Origin: Piper betle
Taxonomy: Eukaryota > Streptophyta > Magnoliopsida > Piperales > Piperaceae
Assembly (NCBI GenBank): GCA_033002965.1
Contig: JAURVB010000030.1
Coordinates: 1-64,000 of the forward strand
Direction of reading: 5' to 3'
DNA: 64,000 nucleotides
Shown here one piece after another: positions 47,176-59,606 of this stretch. Each line of letters begins with the position of its first letter. Position 1 is the stretch's first letter. The translations under genes and the position numbers were made by a program. The notes beneath the pieces were generated by a model, which was not told the origin of the DNA, did no database searches, and worked only from the letters and a program-made list of their open reading frames with translations.

Positions 47176-48887
47176 TGCAACAACCCAATCCGGTTTACTC
47201 TCAACTTGGACCAAAACTGTTACAAAGGATCGAACTACTCGTAAACCAATTAAGTTGGCTGACCCAAAACCTAAACGGCTACGACATAACCCTCTCGACG
47301 TCTCAAGATGGAGCACACCGCTAATGCGCAAACAATATATGAATGAGATGCAAAACCCTAACAGGATACTACGTGAATGTCATGATGATAGCCACACACA
47401 AAAATAATTAAAATAGCAACAAAATTCATAAAAATCCTGGAATAAAACGGACAGAGTCTCCCCTAAAAGTACAATAAGGGGATGACCTGTTAAAATACAG
47501 CACAATATAGTATATATATAAAACAATAATTTATATCGCAATAGAATTCAAATCATCCACACATATTGTAATTGGCATCTCGCCCACCTGCAATTCATGC
47601 TCATCATGTTTTTGTTCATTTTCAACTCAACATAGCTGATCATTCCTGGACATTAGAACATTTCCAAGCATTTCTAAAACAAGGCATACAAGCCTCACAA
47701 ACACATGCATATATACCCAAACATGTAAGTCTAATACAACAGCCAATCACATCACATCTTACGCAAAAGTCGGCGCGGCGCCAGGTATGTGTGTGCAATG
47801 CAAACGCTAATCCTTCGTCAAGGCCGGCATACACCATTCATCGTCCTCACCTACATATAGTAGAAAAACGTCAGCAACGAGTGTCACTGGTCAGAAAATA
47901 GCTAGTATCAAACTAGAACATGAGAGCAAACTCTCATGGAAAGCAAACAATCATATATCTTCCTCAAGAACTCTCATAAGGGCAACTACAAAGGAGCCGT
48001 TGAGCAGCTGACTCAACAGCATCCTGATCTATCTGGTACTGTGCCACTCACGACACTTCTTTTTCAGTACTTCACGTAAAACTTTATCCTAAGCCCTCTC
48101 TGAACCTCCATATTACTCCTGGCCTTGAGCACGAAGGCCGAGCACTCTCAGGCAGTCGCCTTTAGTACCCTTTGAACCACAAGTCCGGACATGCGCTGTA
48201 CTAAACAGTACCCATAAACCTCCACGTTCTCCGGGTGTGAGGAACTCAAACGCGGAGTTGTCAGGATCCCTCGGGAATGGAACAAGTCCGTTGGCACTAA
48301 TCCAGAGCCCGCTTTGACTGGCACGGCATCCGCTCATGGCACGTGCAAGTCGATTCATCTTCTCTTGTCTCACTGAAAACTCGATAAAACTATTTATAGG
48401 GCTGGGTTGGGATTTATTATAATAGGCCTAAAGGCAACTTGAGGTGGATCTTATTTTCGAAAACAAGCTCGAGGGATCTCATCCTCGAGGGTTATTAATT
48501 CCAAAAACAACCGACCAGATGGCACGTGTTAGGTGGGGTCCAATAAATCATCCACCTGACACGTCGTACGATCAATAATTCAAATCACCGATAGAGTAGA
48601 GTGATAAAGCCTGAGAAGCGTGTCGTAACGGATCTGTCAGAAGCTCCAAACATACTGGTAAGCACACAAAAGACACACGAAGTAGACAGTCCTAACATCT
48701 AACTATATACGATTAGATTGTACCAAACATTAAAAGTTGGGCTTCCAGCATCCAAACAGGCGTACCGAACGCCGAAGGAGGCTAGGGCCAGACAACTTAT
48801 AACATATCATATATGAACCATGGCAAGAAGGACCGGACCCTACTAATAACCTAACCGACAATAAAAACCCTCGGGTGGATAACCCGG
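47176..48887 (-). mobile_element. Family-B LTR copy B2, internally deleted
   Basis: Starts TGCAACAACCCAATCCGG. Contains TTTAGTACCCTTTGAACCAC and GAGGGATCTCATCCTCGAG as in B1, B3 and B4. At about 48,590 it jumps to the far end (AAGCACACAAAAGACAC, matching 43,460), so the GC-rich part is deleted. Confidence 0.75.
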
Positions 48888-50335
48888 TGTATTGTTTTAT
48901 TACTTGTAGGACAAGTTAAGTGGCATTTTATTGAATCCCACTTAACCCGAGTCATTTAATCGATCGATCTTCCAGATTAGTAACCCTCGATGATGAGATC
49001 CCTCGAGTATGTTTTCGAAAACAAGATCCACCACAAGTTGCCTTCGGGCCTATTATATAAATCCCTTCCCAGACCTATATATAGTTTTATCGAGTTTTCA
49101 GTGAGACGAGAGATGGGAAAACCGACTCGTACGTACCATGAGCGGGTGCACGTGCTAGTCAAAGCGGGCTCTGGATTAGTGAGCGAGCTATTCCAATCCC
49201 GAGGGATCTTGACAACTCCCGTTTTGAGTTCCTCACACCCGGAGAAACGTGGAGGTTTACGGGTACTGTTTAGTACAGCGCATGTCCGGACTTGTGGTTC
49301 AAAGGGTACTAAAGGCGACTGTTTGAGAGTACTCGTCTTCATGCTCAAGGCCAGGAGAATTATGGAGGTAAGGAGAGGGCTTAGGATATACTAGTAGTCC
49401 CGAGGGACCAGAAAATGAAATAAGAAAATGTCGAGAGGCATAGCAGCAGAAGCAGTCAGTTCAGGATGCTATCGGGTCTGCAGCCTAGTGGCTCCTCAGT
49501 AGGTGCCCTTCAGAGAGTTCACGAGAAGTATATGAATGTTTTCTTTCATATGAGAGTTTGCTTTCATAGCCAGTTTGATATTAGTTATATTTTTGGACCA
49601 GTAACACTCGTTACTAACGTGTTTTTATAATATATGTAGGTGATGATCATGAGTAGGATGAGCCAGCCTGGATGGAGGAGCAGTGATGTCTCTTGCATAC
49701 ACACATGTCAGATGATAGCATGTTTAATATTTTGAGGATGATGTAATGAAATGCAATACATGATGATGTGGTGTGATATGATGTATGTTGCAGTAGAAAG
49801 ATTGTTAATGATGACATGTTAATAAATATGTTTAGACATTGAATAAGTACAACAAGTAAGTCAAGGCCCAGAATTAATGAGAAATGTGAATAGAATGCAT
49901 AGATGGGTCAAGACCCTCAGTTAAGTAAGATGAAGGTAAATCAGCAATTGAGTCAAGACTCAATACAGAAATGAATTATACAGTTGAATGAATTTATTGT
50001 GTGAATGTTTTATTAATTATTTATATACGTATACATGTTGATTTGACATGGTGGCCCTTAATTGCACTTTTAGGGAAGACTCTGTCTGTTTTATTTTACA
50101 AATTTTATCAATTTTATTGTAGGTATTTTGGTATGTAAATTGGTTGTCATGTCATCCTATGCAGTAGCATGTTAGGTTTATTTTTGTGCATTCATCCATG
50201 CATAGCGATTGACATCTTCCATCTCGAGATGCCGAGAGTAGATCCACATGGGTTGGGTTCAGGTTAGCCGACCTAACCGGGACCAGTGACATTCTGGTTC
50301 AGTTCCTGAGCGTGAACCAGATTTGGGGTGTTACA
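48888..50335 (+). mobile_element. Family-B LTR copy B3, inverted, 5'-truncated
   Basis: Plus orientation: TTATTACTTGTAGGACAAG, GATGAGATCCCTCGAG, GTTCAAAGGGTACTAAAGG, ending GATTTGGGGTGTTACA at 50,335. No PBS follows, so the flank is not its own interior. Forms inverted repeats with B2 and B4. A 134-codon frame at 48,990-49,394 has no recognisable domain and is LTR sequence. Confidence 0.8.
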
Positions 50336-52260
50336 AGTCAACTACATGTACTCTCAGGAAACTCTATCCTAGCCCTATAACCATCCTAAGGTGTGCTATG
50401 AGTCTCCTGGTAGGTACAGGTGTATAGGCTAATGAACTGCACGGCTCATTATCGCCAGTCTAGATCCAACTCTCAAGTGTCCCTGTATAAGGAACTGGAT
50501 TGCTCATTGGGTCATAGTTGACTTGATCCCAAGTCAAGTATCTCACTCTGTTCTAGAAGAGAACAAGGATAGCTGCTATGACTCTATTGTATACTATGGC
50601 TCTGGTGACTATTTATACAACCACTAACTATTACTGAAGGGAGCTCTCTGTGATGGAATGGAGGCGGGAACACCTATAAATGAATATGTGTCTCATAGAG
50701 TATGAAAACGTACTCTGCATGGAACTATAGAATCTGCATATGGTCTGTGGCATGTGCTCTAGTCAATGTCTGCTCATCTCAATCATTTGGATAAACTGAC
50801 TGTATAACTGATATATCTAGAGGGGTGAGTGGAAATTCTCGAGTGAAAACTCTACTCTGCCTGACATCTTTGGGCTATAAGGAAGGAGGCTGAATCTCGT
50901 GAAAATCTAGTCACACTACTCAAGAACTCTTAATATATGATATCTAATCCTCACATGTGGGATCTAACATCAAGTAAATTGAGGAAATCCACTAGGCTAA
51001 GAAAAACCTGCTACATTGGTATGTCACTCTGATCTATGGTAAGGTCAAGGCATCATGTAAGTGACAAGGGAGCTGGAATCTGTGTGTAGTGCATTGGGTG
51101 GCCAAAATATTGGTAGGTCTATGGGCTTGTCTCTAAGATCACCACGATTTACTATGCCACCAGTGATTAGTCTATGAAACAGTCAATCAATAACGATTCT
51201 CAAAAATAGCTCCTAAGTGGCTATAGTTCAATCATGTAACAGTAGGCACGCATTTCTCGATACCGTACTAGTCACACACTTCTAAACGGGTGGGGTTTAA
51301 ACAACCCAAAGAAGCACTGTCTCCCCTCAAGTCTACGGGGACTCTTAATGAGGTTTGACACGTGTCTCGTCTGCACTTCAGTGGTGTGTGACCTACCATC
51401 GCGTACCGATTTGTAGCACTAATCTTCACTCACATGACTACTACCGCTGTGGTAGACTCTCAAGCAAGGCTATCAATCAAGATGAACATCCACTGGTATC
51501 ACTCTATCGGTCAGCATGGTCTGTTCTATCTAAAGTCCCTATGTGCATCGCTCTTGAGCTGGGGCAAAATCGTCATCGTAAGATAGATTTGCAAACACTT
51601 ACCTGCACTATAAACCCTAATCAGTACCATGAAGGTACCTCTATTACTCAGGGTAAGGCTCAACCCTATGGTTCAAGGTGAGAACCTACTCATGCTGGTG
51701 AAACAGAATGGAATCATTATCTCTCTGAAAGACACTTCCTCACTAACCCTCTATCTATGCCCAATATTCTAATACAAGTCAAACTCCTCTATTCTACTGA
51801 TGCCACTGTAGTTATATCTTGTTCATCGTCATATCGAGGACTCTATCTGGCAAAGAGAAGCCAAAAATTCTGCCGGGATGGACATAAACTAGTGGAAGGG
51901 GCCCATCATGACATGCCTGTTAGATTCCTGCTGACATCTGGATCTGGTATCCATCTTATACTTATTCTACCTCTGCTAGCACCACAACATGCCCTCTTAA
52001 CATCTAACTGAGCAAATAGTCTGATATCATGATAAAAATTCATAGAAATTACCTATCAGCTCAACTAAGGCCATGTCCACATATTTCTGATCAAGTCCTG
52101 CATGCACTGTTAGGCAACTAACTTATGAAAATAACTCTACATGCAAAGAAAATAGAAAGAAACATACTTGCCAGTTTGACCCAGAGCAGTCTTTGTACAC
52201 ACATCACCTATAACACTATCTTGCATCTTAATTGACCGAGAGTGGCTCTGATACCAAAAC
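50336..52260 (-). mobile_element. Internal fragment of the element owning LTR B4
   Basis: A PBS complement gctctgatacca at 52,245-52,256 precedes LTR B4. The 1.9 kb leading away from it has no frame longer than about 110 codons and no motif I can name; likely untranslated leader plus decayed gag. Confidence 0.6.
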
Positions 52261-53467
52261 TGTGACACCCTAAATCCAGTCCACGCTCGTGAATTGAACC
52301 GGCATGTCAAAGATCCTGGTCAAGTCGGCTAATACGAACCCAACTCGTGCGGATCTACTCTCAACATCTTAAGATGAAGATACAAATAGATATGCATGGA
52401 TGATTGCACAGAACCCTAACATGCTACTACATAGATGACATGAAAACCAATTAGCACACGAACAATAATTACAAAGAAATTAATAAAAATTCCAAAAATA
52501 AACCAGACAGAGCCTCCCCTAAAAGTGTAATTAGGGGCCACCTTGTCAAATCAACATATACAAATATATACATATATACCATATATTTTCATTCACATAG
52601 AATTCTAATCTACTATATCAATCACTCTCAACCTTGCGTCTCGACCCACCGGTGCATTCTATTCACATTTCACATCATATCATCATGTTTTGCATTTCAT
52701 CACATCATTCTCAATATAGTAACATCATAAACAAAATATTAAACGTTCTATCATCTGACATGTGTGTGCAAGAGACATCACTACTCCACCGTCTAGGCTA
52801 GCACATCCAACTCATGCTCATCACCAACATATATAATAAAAACATGTCAGTAACGAGCGTTATTAATCCAAAATATAACTATAACAAGCTGGCTATGAGG
52901 GCTAACTCTCATATGAAAAAAAACCTTTGTATACTACACCAGAACTCTCTGAAGGGCACCTATAAGGAGCTGTCAGGCTGCAGACCCGATAACATCCTGA
53001 ACTGACTGATCTACTGATGCCTCTCTTGGCATTTTCTCATTTCATTTTCCTTGTCCCTGGGGACTACCAGTATATCCTAAGCCGTCTCCTTTAGTACCCT
53101 TTGAAGAACAAGTGCAGATGTGCACTGTACTTAATAGTACCTGTAAACCTCTATGTTCTCTGGGTGTGTGAAACTCAAACACAGAGTTGTCAGGATCCCT
53201 TGGAAATGGAACAACTCGCTCACTAATCCAAATCCTGCTTTCACTAGCACGTGCACCCACTCATGGTATCTGCGAGTCGATTTTCCCATCTCTCGTCTCA
53301 CTAAAATAAGATAAAATGATATATATAGTCCTGGGAAGGGATTTATATATTAGGCCCGAAGGCAACTTGTGAAAGATCTTTTTCGAAAACATACTCGAGG
53401 GATCTCATCCTCGAACGTTATTAATCCGGAAAACTGGTTGATTAAATGGCCCAGGTTAAGTGGATCT
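52261..53467 (-). mobile_element. Family-B LTR copy B4, part 1 (interrupted)
   Basis: TGTGACACCCTAAATCC start next to the PBS, continuing to AAGTGGATCT at 53,467 where element D is inserted; it resumes at 57,308. Confidence 0.85.
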
Positions 53468-54499
53468 TGTAACGAACTTGCACCGTTTCGAGCCACGAGC
53501 CAAGTGTTACTATGAAACTATAGTGTTTCATAAAGTAATTTTCTATTAGCCCTTCAAGATTTTCATAAACCCATGACACAAAATTTAATGCAACAAATGT
53601 TTCAAATAATCTTAGTTCATGAACCTAACCTGAAATCCACTACCATGCAAACAATCTAGAAGTACAACAACATATAAAAAATAAATAATAGTCTAATAAC
53701 AGAGTCCTCCGAGCTATCCCGACTCTACCCATCCTTCCATGATGCTCACACCTCTCGGTATGCGCAAGTGCATGATGAGCCGTATTGCACCACTTCGCCC
53801 GTCAGCCCTTTCAGAGTGGGGGAAGGGTATTTAATCTTTCAAAGGGCTTTAAAGGTCGCTGCCCCATGTCGGACTAAGTCAGCTCTTAGCCCCAGTTGCA
53901 GCTCGGTACATGGTGATCGAATGTGGGCTTGGAGCCGACCAAGGCTCCGAAATAAGGAATATATAACATTTCCAGTGAATTATATGAACTTGGAATTGTG
54001 ATGAGGCACCCTCAACTATGACACACGATCATAATATTAATGAAACTTCCTCTAAAACTTTTCCTTTATGAGCCATACGTGGCTACACAAACTATGAAGA
54101 TGATGTTTTATTTAACATCAACAGAATTCTCCTTTATATAGAAGAAATGTGTGGAATTCAAGAAGTTCCTACATTAAATTTTATAGAAAAGAACATAATC
54201 AAATATAAATATATTAAATACTAACTATTTGTAGATGACTGAAAAGTGAAAAAAATTGACTATTGAGTTAAAGCAAATTAATGTCAATTTGCACTCATGA
54301 CTCTAACTCCTAAAAATTTAATAAACAAAACCTATTTAAAATTATCTATAAATACCATTGTACCGATAATCTGAAGGTTATAATTAATAATTTATGATAT
54401 CGGTTCTTAAAATTAATTTAATTAAATATTATTTACGGTTAGTTCTAAGATTTACAAAACCCTAAATAAAATAACCAAATTATTTTTTTGGGTTTTACA
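53468..54499 (-). repeat. Element D 3' LTR, with a ~232-bp internal deletion
   Basis: Matches the 5' LTR except that the segment equivalent to about 56,337-56,568 is missing; the break lies in a short CTCAC match. Confidence 0.85.
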
Positions 54500-56057
54500 A
54501 TCTCCAGAGCTTGTGAATTTTCATCATTGAAAATATAATAAAGTCATAAGGAGAAAATTACTCACTCAGCTAACTTCTTTCTTATCCTAGCTTAGGAATT
54601 TCTTCCATTGAGCGTTTTTATATTTGTATCTAGCTCTATAGAAGTTAGTTTAATTATCTTCATATTTTTCTATAAAAGTTCAGTTTAGAAAAATCACGAT
54701 TTATAATTTTCTTTCCACTTCTACTTTGTAATAGTTGATCACGTGAGTCATTTTGATCCACTTCTTCACTATTATATCATAAATGCCAAATTGTTCGCAC
54801 CACTTCAAAAGTTGATCCTCTATTGCATTTGAGTAACCATTTTAAATTACTCTTTGCGTATCTCTATGTTTCATTGGTGTATTTACTTTCCACAAACTCA
54901 TATCTTGCCACATAGCAAATTATAATTCATTGGTGCTTTTTTTTCTTAATTTAAGCATTGCCACTCATATGCATAGCTAAAGTGGGGCACACTGTCCCAT
55001 GACACTATTATTCATATCGCACAGGTGTCCCATACCACTCATACTACCTAAATAATACCTCCCATTGTAAAGGCGGCTCATTGGTTAAGTGTCACGTGCA
55101 TCTAGCATGACACATAAGTGGCACACCATCCCATACTGATGTTATGCTTTTAACACACTTTTAGAATGCCCTCTAACTCAATAGAAGTTTGTTAATATGC
55201 TAAAGATATGTCTCTATAAATCAATTACCTCTAAGATACCTCAGGGTCTCATATTCCTTATAAAGGCTCCCTTTTAATTCGCCCTTCTGACTTACAACTT
55301 GTTTCCGGATCTAAAAGTCGTCACCTCAATCCCCACTAAGGAAATTTTTAATTGTCAACTCTTCAAAACATCCCCTTACTGTTAATAATAGTATCAATGT
55401 TACCTCATCTCATTCTTCTTCCTTCTATTGCCTTTATTTTGTTTTTGTTTTTTGCAATAAAAAGGTACATAGTTATGGATAATGTATGATATACAACGTC
55501 CTATCAACTTCTTCCACATTATTTATTCAATTATTTAACAATTACCCAAATTTTCATATCATCTAGTGGTCATTCTTTTTTAGTGTCTTATAATTTATTT
55601 GTACACCGGACTGACAAAATTTTTCCTAGGAAGAAATATCTTAAACTACCTAATATCATTGTTACACCAACCTCCCAACCTGGCACTTCTGACTCTTAGG
55701 CTAGTCCAATCTTGTCCTTACCATTCATATCTTCCAAACCATGGGCAATCTCTAAGTTTTTAGGTCACTATTGTATCCACAACAACTAAATTGGATGCCC
55801 CTCTAGTCCCTACACCCTTAGGAAGTTGTTGAAAGTTGTCTTTTAACATTGACTCGCATTGTTGACATTCCCTCGCAACCCATTTTGTACACACCAATAT
55901 TAACTTACCATCTAAACAATGGAAATTAATTCCATAAAAGAATGATCAATGCTTATATAAAAAAAATTTACCCTTGGGACAGTGAACTCGTAGACTTTCA
56001 ACAAGGTAAGGATTGATTTGCATGGTTCCAGTGGGAAAACACAGCTCTGATACCACC

Positions 56058-57307
56058 TGTAACAACTTGCCCGTTCCAAGCCACAAGCCAAGTGTTATAT
56101 TAAACGAAGTGTCTCATAAATTAATTTTTTATTAATTTTCAAGATTTTAATAAACCCATGACATAAAATTTAATGTAACAAATGCTCCGAATAATCTAAG
56201 CCCCATGAACCGAACTGAAATCCTACTGCCATGCAAACAATTTAGACGTACAACAACATATAAAAAATAAATAATAGTCTAATAACAGAGTCCTCCAGCT
56301 GTCCCGACTTTACCCATCCTTCTATAATGCTCACACTTGTGGAGGCAATTCTGCATTAGTGATAAAAACACTAAGTCATATAATTACAAGAACCAAATTA
56401 ATATATTCCACAACATCAGACATTTAGTCTTTTAGTGATTATGAGCCTATGCCGAGCTCTTATTATGCTGAGAGGGGTGGCCGCCCCATCCAGCTACAAT
56501 CCCATGTATGCGCACACATGCTACGTGGCCCACAACCTATAGTTATCGATATTTCCCATTGACTCACCCTCTCGGTATCACAAGTGCATTAATGAGCCGT
56601 CTTGCGCGACTATGCCCTATCGTCCCTTTCGGCATGGGAGCAGGTATTTAATCTTTTAAGAAGTTTAAGGGTGTTTCCCTGTGTCGGAATGAGTTAATTC
56701 TTTGACCCACGATTGCGCATGGTGATTGAATGTGGGCTCAGGCCGACCAAGGCTCCCAAAATAGGAATATATAACATTTCGAGTAATTATATGAACCTGG
56801 AATTGTGATGAGGCACCCGCAACTATGACATACGATCCTAATATGAATAAAACTTCTCTAAAGCTTTTCCTTTATGATCCAAATGTTCTCACAAAATATC
56901 AAGATGATGTTTTATTTAACATCAACAAAATTCTCCTTTATATAGAAGAATATGTGTAGAATTCAAGAAGTACCTATATTAAAATTTATAGAAAAGAACC
57001 TAATCACACATAAATATCTTAAATGCCAACTATTTGTGTGATAACGAAAAGTCAACAAAATTGACTATTGAGTTAAAGCAAATTAGTGTTAAATTGCACT
57101 CACGACTCCCAATCCCAAAAATTTAATAAGTAAAACTTATTTAAAATTATCCATAAATACCATTGTATCGATATTCTAAACGTTATAATTGATAATTTAT
57201 GATATTGATTCTTAAGAATTAATTTAATTAAATATTATTTATAGTTCCTTCTAAGATTTACAAAACCCTAAACAAAATAACCTAATAATTTTTGTCCGGG
57301 TTTTATA
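56058..57307 (-). repeat. Element D 5' LTR
   Basis: Has the shared scaffold GGAGGCAATTCTGCATTAGT and GTGTCGGAATGAGTTAATTC but single-copy DNA in the slot, including GCACACATGCTACGTGGCCC. Confidence 0.85.
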
Positions 57308-57706
57308 GATCTGGTAAAATGCCACTTAACCCGTCCTGTAAGTAATAAAACAAATATACAATAGAATAGAATGTAAAATAGGGAATGAGTCCTAAGTGGA
57401 CCTGGCAAAAGCTCTGAGTGTGTTCTTGTGCCTAGGCAGCGAGCTCCTACTCTCTACCTACACAACAAGACTAAATACTAACGCCTAGAATAATGCATGA
57501 ATTCTATACTCCTCATCAATCCATACAAGACAACATCTATTTTATATGCATTTAAATTGAAACCCTAATTCACTATTATCATCCGTTAAGAGTCATTTAA
57601 ATTTAGACCAACATCTATTTACAATCACACCATTTGCATCACAATAAGATCATAAAATAATTTATTATCAAATAACATTGGATAAAATTCTATACCTAAT
57701 CGTCAG
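57308..57706 (-). mobile_element. Family-B LTR copy B4, part 2
   Basis: Resumes GATCTGGTAAAATGCCACTT and runs to CCTAATCGTCAG, parallel to 42,230-42,630 of B1, then is interrupted by TRIM T3. Confidence 0.85.
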
Positions 57707-58326
57707 TGTAACGACCTAGCCCAAAGTGCAACGTAATGGGCTAAGTCATTTCTTTAAAATGGGTACCCCGGAAGTTAAATATCCATAGTCCATTCCCACT
57801 TATAAACAAGAACTTCTCCCAGTAGGTATTAGATGTGGGACTAAGTTGAGGGATCTCACAATCCACCCACCGTAGGAAATTTCGTCCGCGAAATGCCTAT
57901 TCTTGGTCCGTTGCTAGCCCCAGCCCATGACCTTTCTGGCCCGTGATCGGCAACCTAGCCAACGTTTCTAATCCAGCCCACCATCTAACATAGAACCAGG
58001 TCGGCTCTGATACCATTTGTAACGACCCAGCCCAAAATGCAACGTAATGGACCTAAGTCATTTCTTTAAAATGGTTAACCCAAGTTAAAGATCTATAGTC
58101 CATTCCCACTTATAAAGAGGATCTTCTCCCAGTAGGTATTAGATGTGGGATAAGTTGAGGGATCTCACAATCCACCCACCTTAGGAAATTTTGTCCCCGA
58201 AATTCCTATACATGGCCCGTTGCTAGCCCCAGCCCACGACCTTTCTGGCCCGTGACCGGCAGCCTAGCCAACATCCCTAGTCCAGCCCACCATCTAACAC
58301 AGAACCAGATTTGCTCTGATACCACC
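57707..58326 (-). mobile_element. TRIM T3: LTR-interior-LTR-interior in tandem
   Basis: LTR 57,707-57,860; interior 57,861-58,017 with PBS complement at 58,004-58,015; LTR 58,018-58,169; second interior 58,170-58,326 with PBS complement at 58,313-58,324. After the second PBS comes not a TRIM LTR but the start of long LTR C. The interiors carry CCCGTTGCTAGCCCCAGCCC and the GAAATTTCGTCC signature. No coding. Confidence 0.9.
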
Positions 58327-59308
58327 TCTAATGAGCCGCTATTTCTTCGCGATATGGTGGGCCTTGCTGGCAGGGTGTTACTCAAAATTTAAAAAAACAA
58401 ACCCTATAACAACCAATCCTAACCGGACCAGCTGTTACTTAAAAGGTTACATGAATAATATGAAGCAAATAAGCCTAGCATTTCTAACTCAAAAGAACTT
58501 ATTTTCAAATGACAATGCATGAAGTAATTATCCCACAGACTTGGACCGTTTCCCATAGCCACATCTATAACACAAGAAAAGTAAAAAGAAAAGTCCGCTT
58601 ATTAACCGTTCACCACCTGCATTGGTAGAAAAACCACCCTGTCGTCTCTTATTCTTTAGGTCCAGCTGCTAACCTGCGGAGGCAATTCCGCGTTAGTGAT
58701 TAACCACTGGAGCCGTATAATTAAATAAAACAAGTCCATAAACTCCCTATCATTATCTATAATATTGGCACTTGTGACCATTCCAAACATGACCATTTAT
58801 TAGCTGATGGTTCAGTCCACCATGTCCATTAGTTGGCTGATGGGTCAGTCCACCATGTCCACCTATTGGGTGAAGGGTCAGTCCATCATGTACATTACCG
58901 GCTGGCGAGTCCAATCCGCCATGTCCGTTATTGGCTGGTGAGTCCAATCCACCATGTCCATTAGTTGGCTGATGGGTCAGTCCACCATGTCCACCTATTG
59001 GCTGTTGGGTTAGTCCACCATGTCCGTAATTGGCTGGCGAGTCCAATCTACAATGTCCAATTTATTGGCTGATGGATCAGTCCATCATGTCCATTACCGG
59101 CTGGCGAGTCCAATCCGCCATGTCCGTTATCGGCGGGTGGGTCCAATCCACCACGTTCGTAATTGGCTGGCGAGTCCAATCCGCCATGTCCAATTTATTG
59201 GCTGATGGGTCAGTCCATTATGTCCATTACCGGCTAGCGAGTCTATTCTGCCATGTCCGTTATCGGCTGGTGGGTCCAATCCACCATGTCCGTAATTGGC
59301 TGGCAAGT
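58327..59308 (-). mobile_element. Long LTR family C, copy 1 (truncated in its array)
   Basis: Starts at the TGTAACGACC-equivalent TCTAATGAGCC, then CTTGGACCGTTTCCCATAGC, GCGGAGGCAATTCCGCGTTA, and a minisatellite from about 58,795 that breaks off into TRIM T4 at CCAA (59,309). Confidence 0.85.
58795..59308 (-). repeat. Minisatellite of 33-34 bp units in 133-bp quartets (array 1)
   Basis: Units such as GGCTGGCGAGTCCAATCCGC-CATGTCC with linkers GTTATC, GTAATT, AATTTATT and ATTACC. Confidence 0.93.
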
Positions 59309-59606
59309 CCAAAGTGCAACGTAATGGGCCTAAGTCATGTCTTTAATATGGGTACCCCAAAAGTTAAAGATCTCTAGTCCATTCCAACTTATAAACTGGA
59401 TCTTCTTCCAGTAGGTATTAGATGTGGGACTAAGTTGAGGGATCTCACAATCCACCCACCTTAGGAAATTTCATCCCCGAAATGCCTATTCTTGGCCCGT
59501 TGCTAGCCCCAGCCCACGACCTTTCTAGCCCGTGACCGGCAGCCTAGCCAACGTCCCTAATCCAGCCCACCATCTAACACGGAACCAGGTCAGCTCTGAT
59601 ACCACT
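59309..59606 (-). mobile_element. TRIM T4 (LTR lacking its first ~15 bp) and interior
   Basis: LTR 59,309-59,449, interior 59,450-59,606 with PBS complement gctctgatacca at 59,593-59,604, followed directly by LTR C copy 2. A duplicate of the second half of T3. Confidence 0.9.

Larger units (their letters stand above)
53468..57307 (-). mobile_element. Element D: nested LTR retrotransposon, 3.84 kb, target duplication GATCT
   Basis: LTRs at 53,468-54,499 (TGTAACGAAC to TTTTACA, 1,032 bp) and 56,058-57,307 (TGTAACAAC to TTTTATA, 1,250 bp). The PBS complement gctctgatacca is at 56,044-56,055, two bases from the second LTR, so the element is in minus orientation. GATCT flanks both ends (53,463-53,467 and 57,308-57,312), and the host LTR continues across it. 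The interior (54,500-56,057) is 1.56 kb of AT-rich DNA with no open coding region. A complete but non-autonomous element. Confidence 0.92.

Noticed and set aside
48990..49394. 134-codon frame as a gene
   Set aside because: It lies wholly in LTR B3, and the equivalent parts of B1, B2 and B4 are broken or read in other frames.
53042..53260. 72-codon frame MGARASESRIWISERVV...
   Set aside because: Begins like a known viral Gag start by chance only; it is family-B LTR sequence and matches 48,113-48,373 at DNA level.
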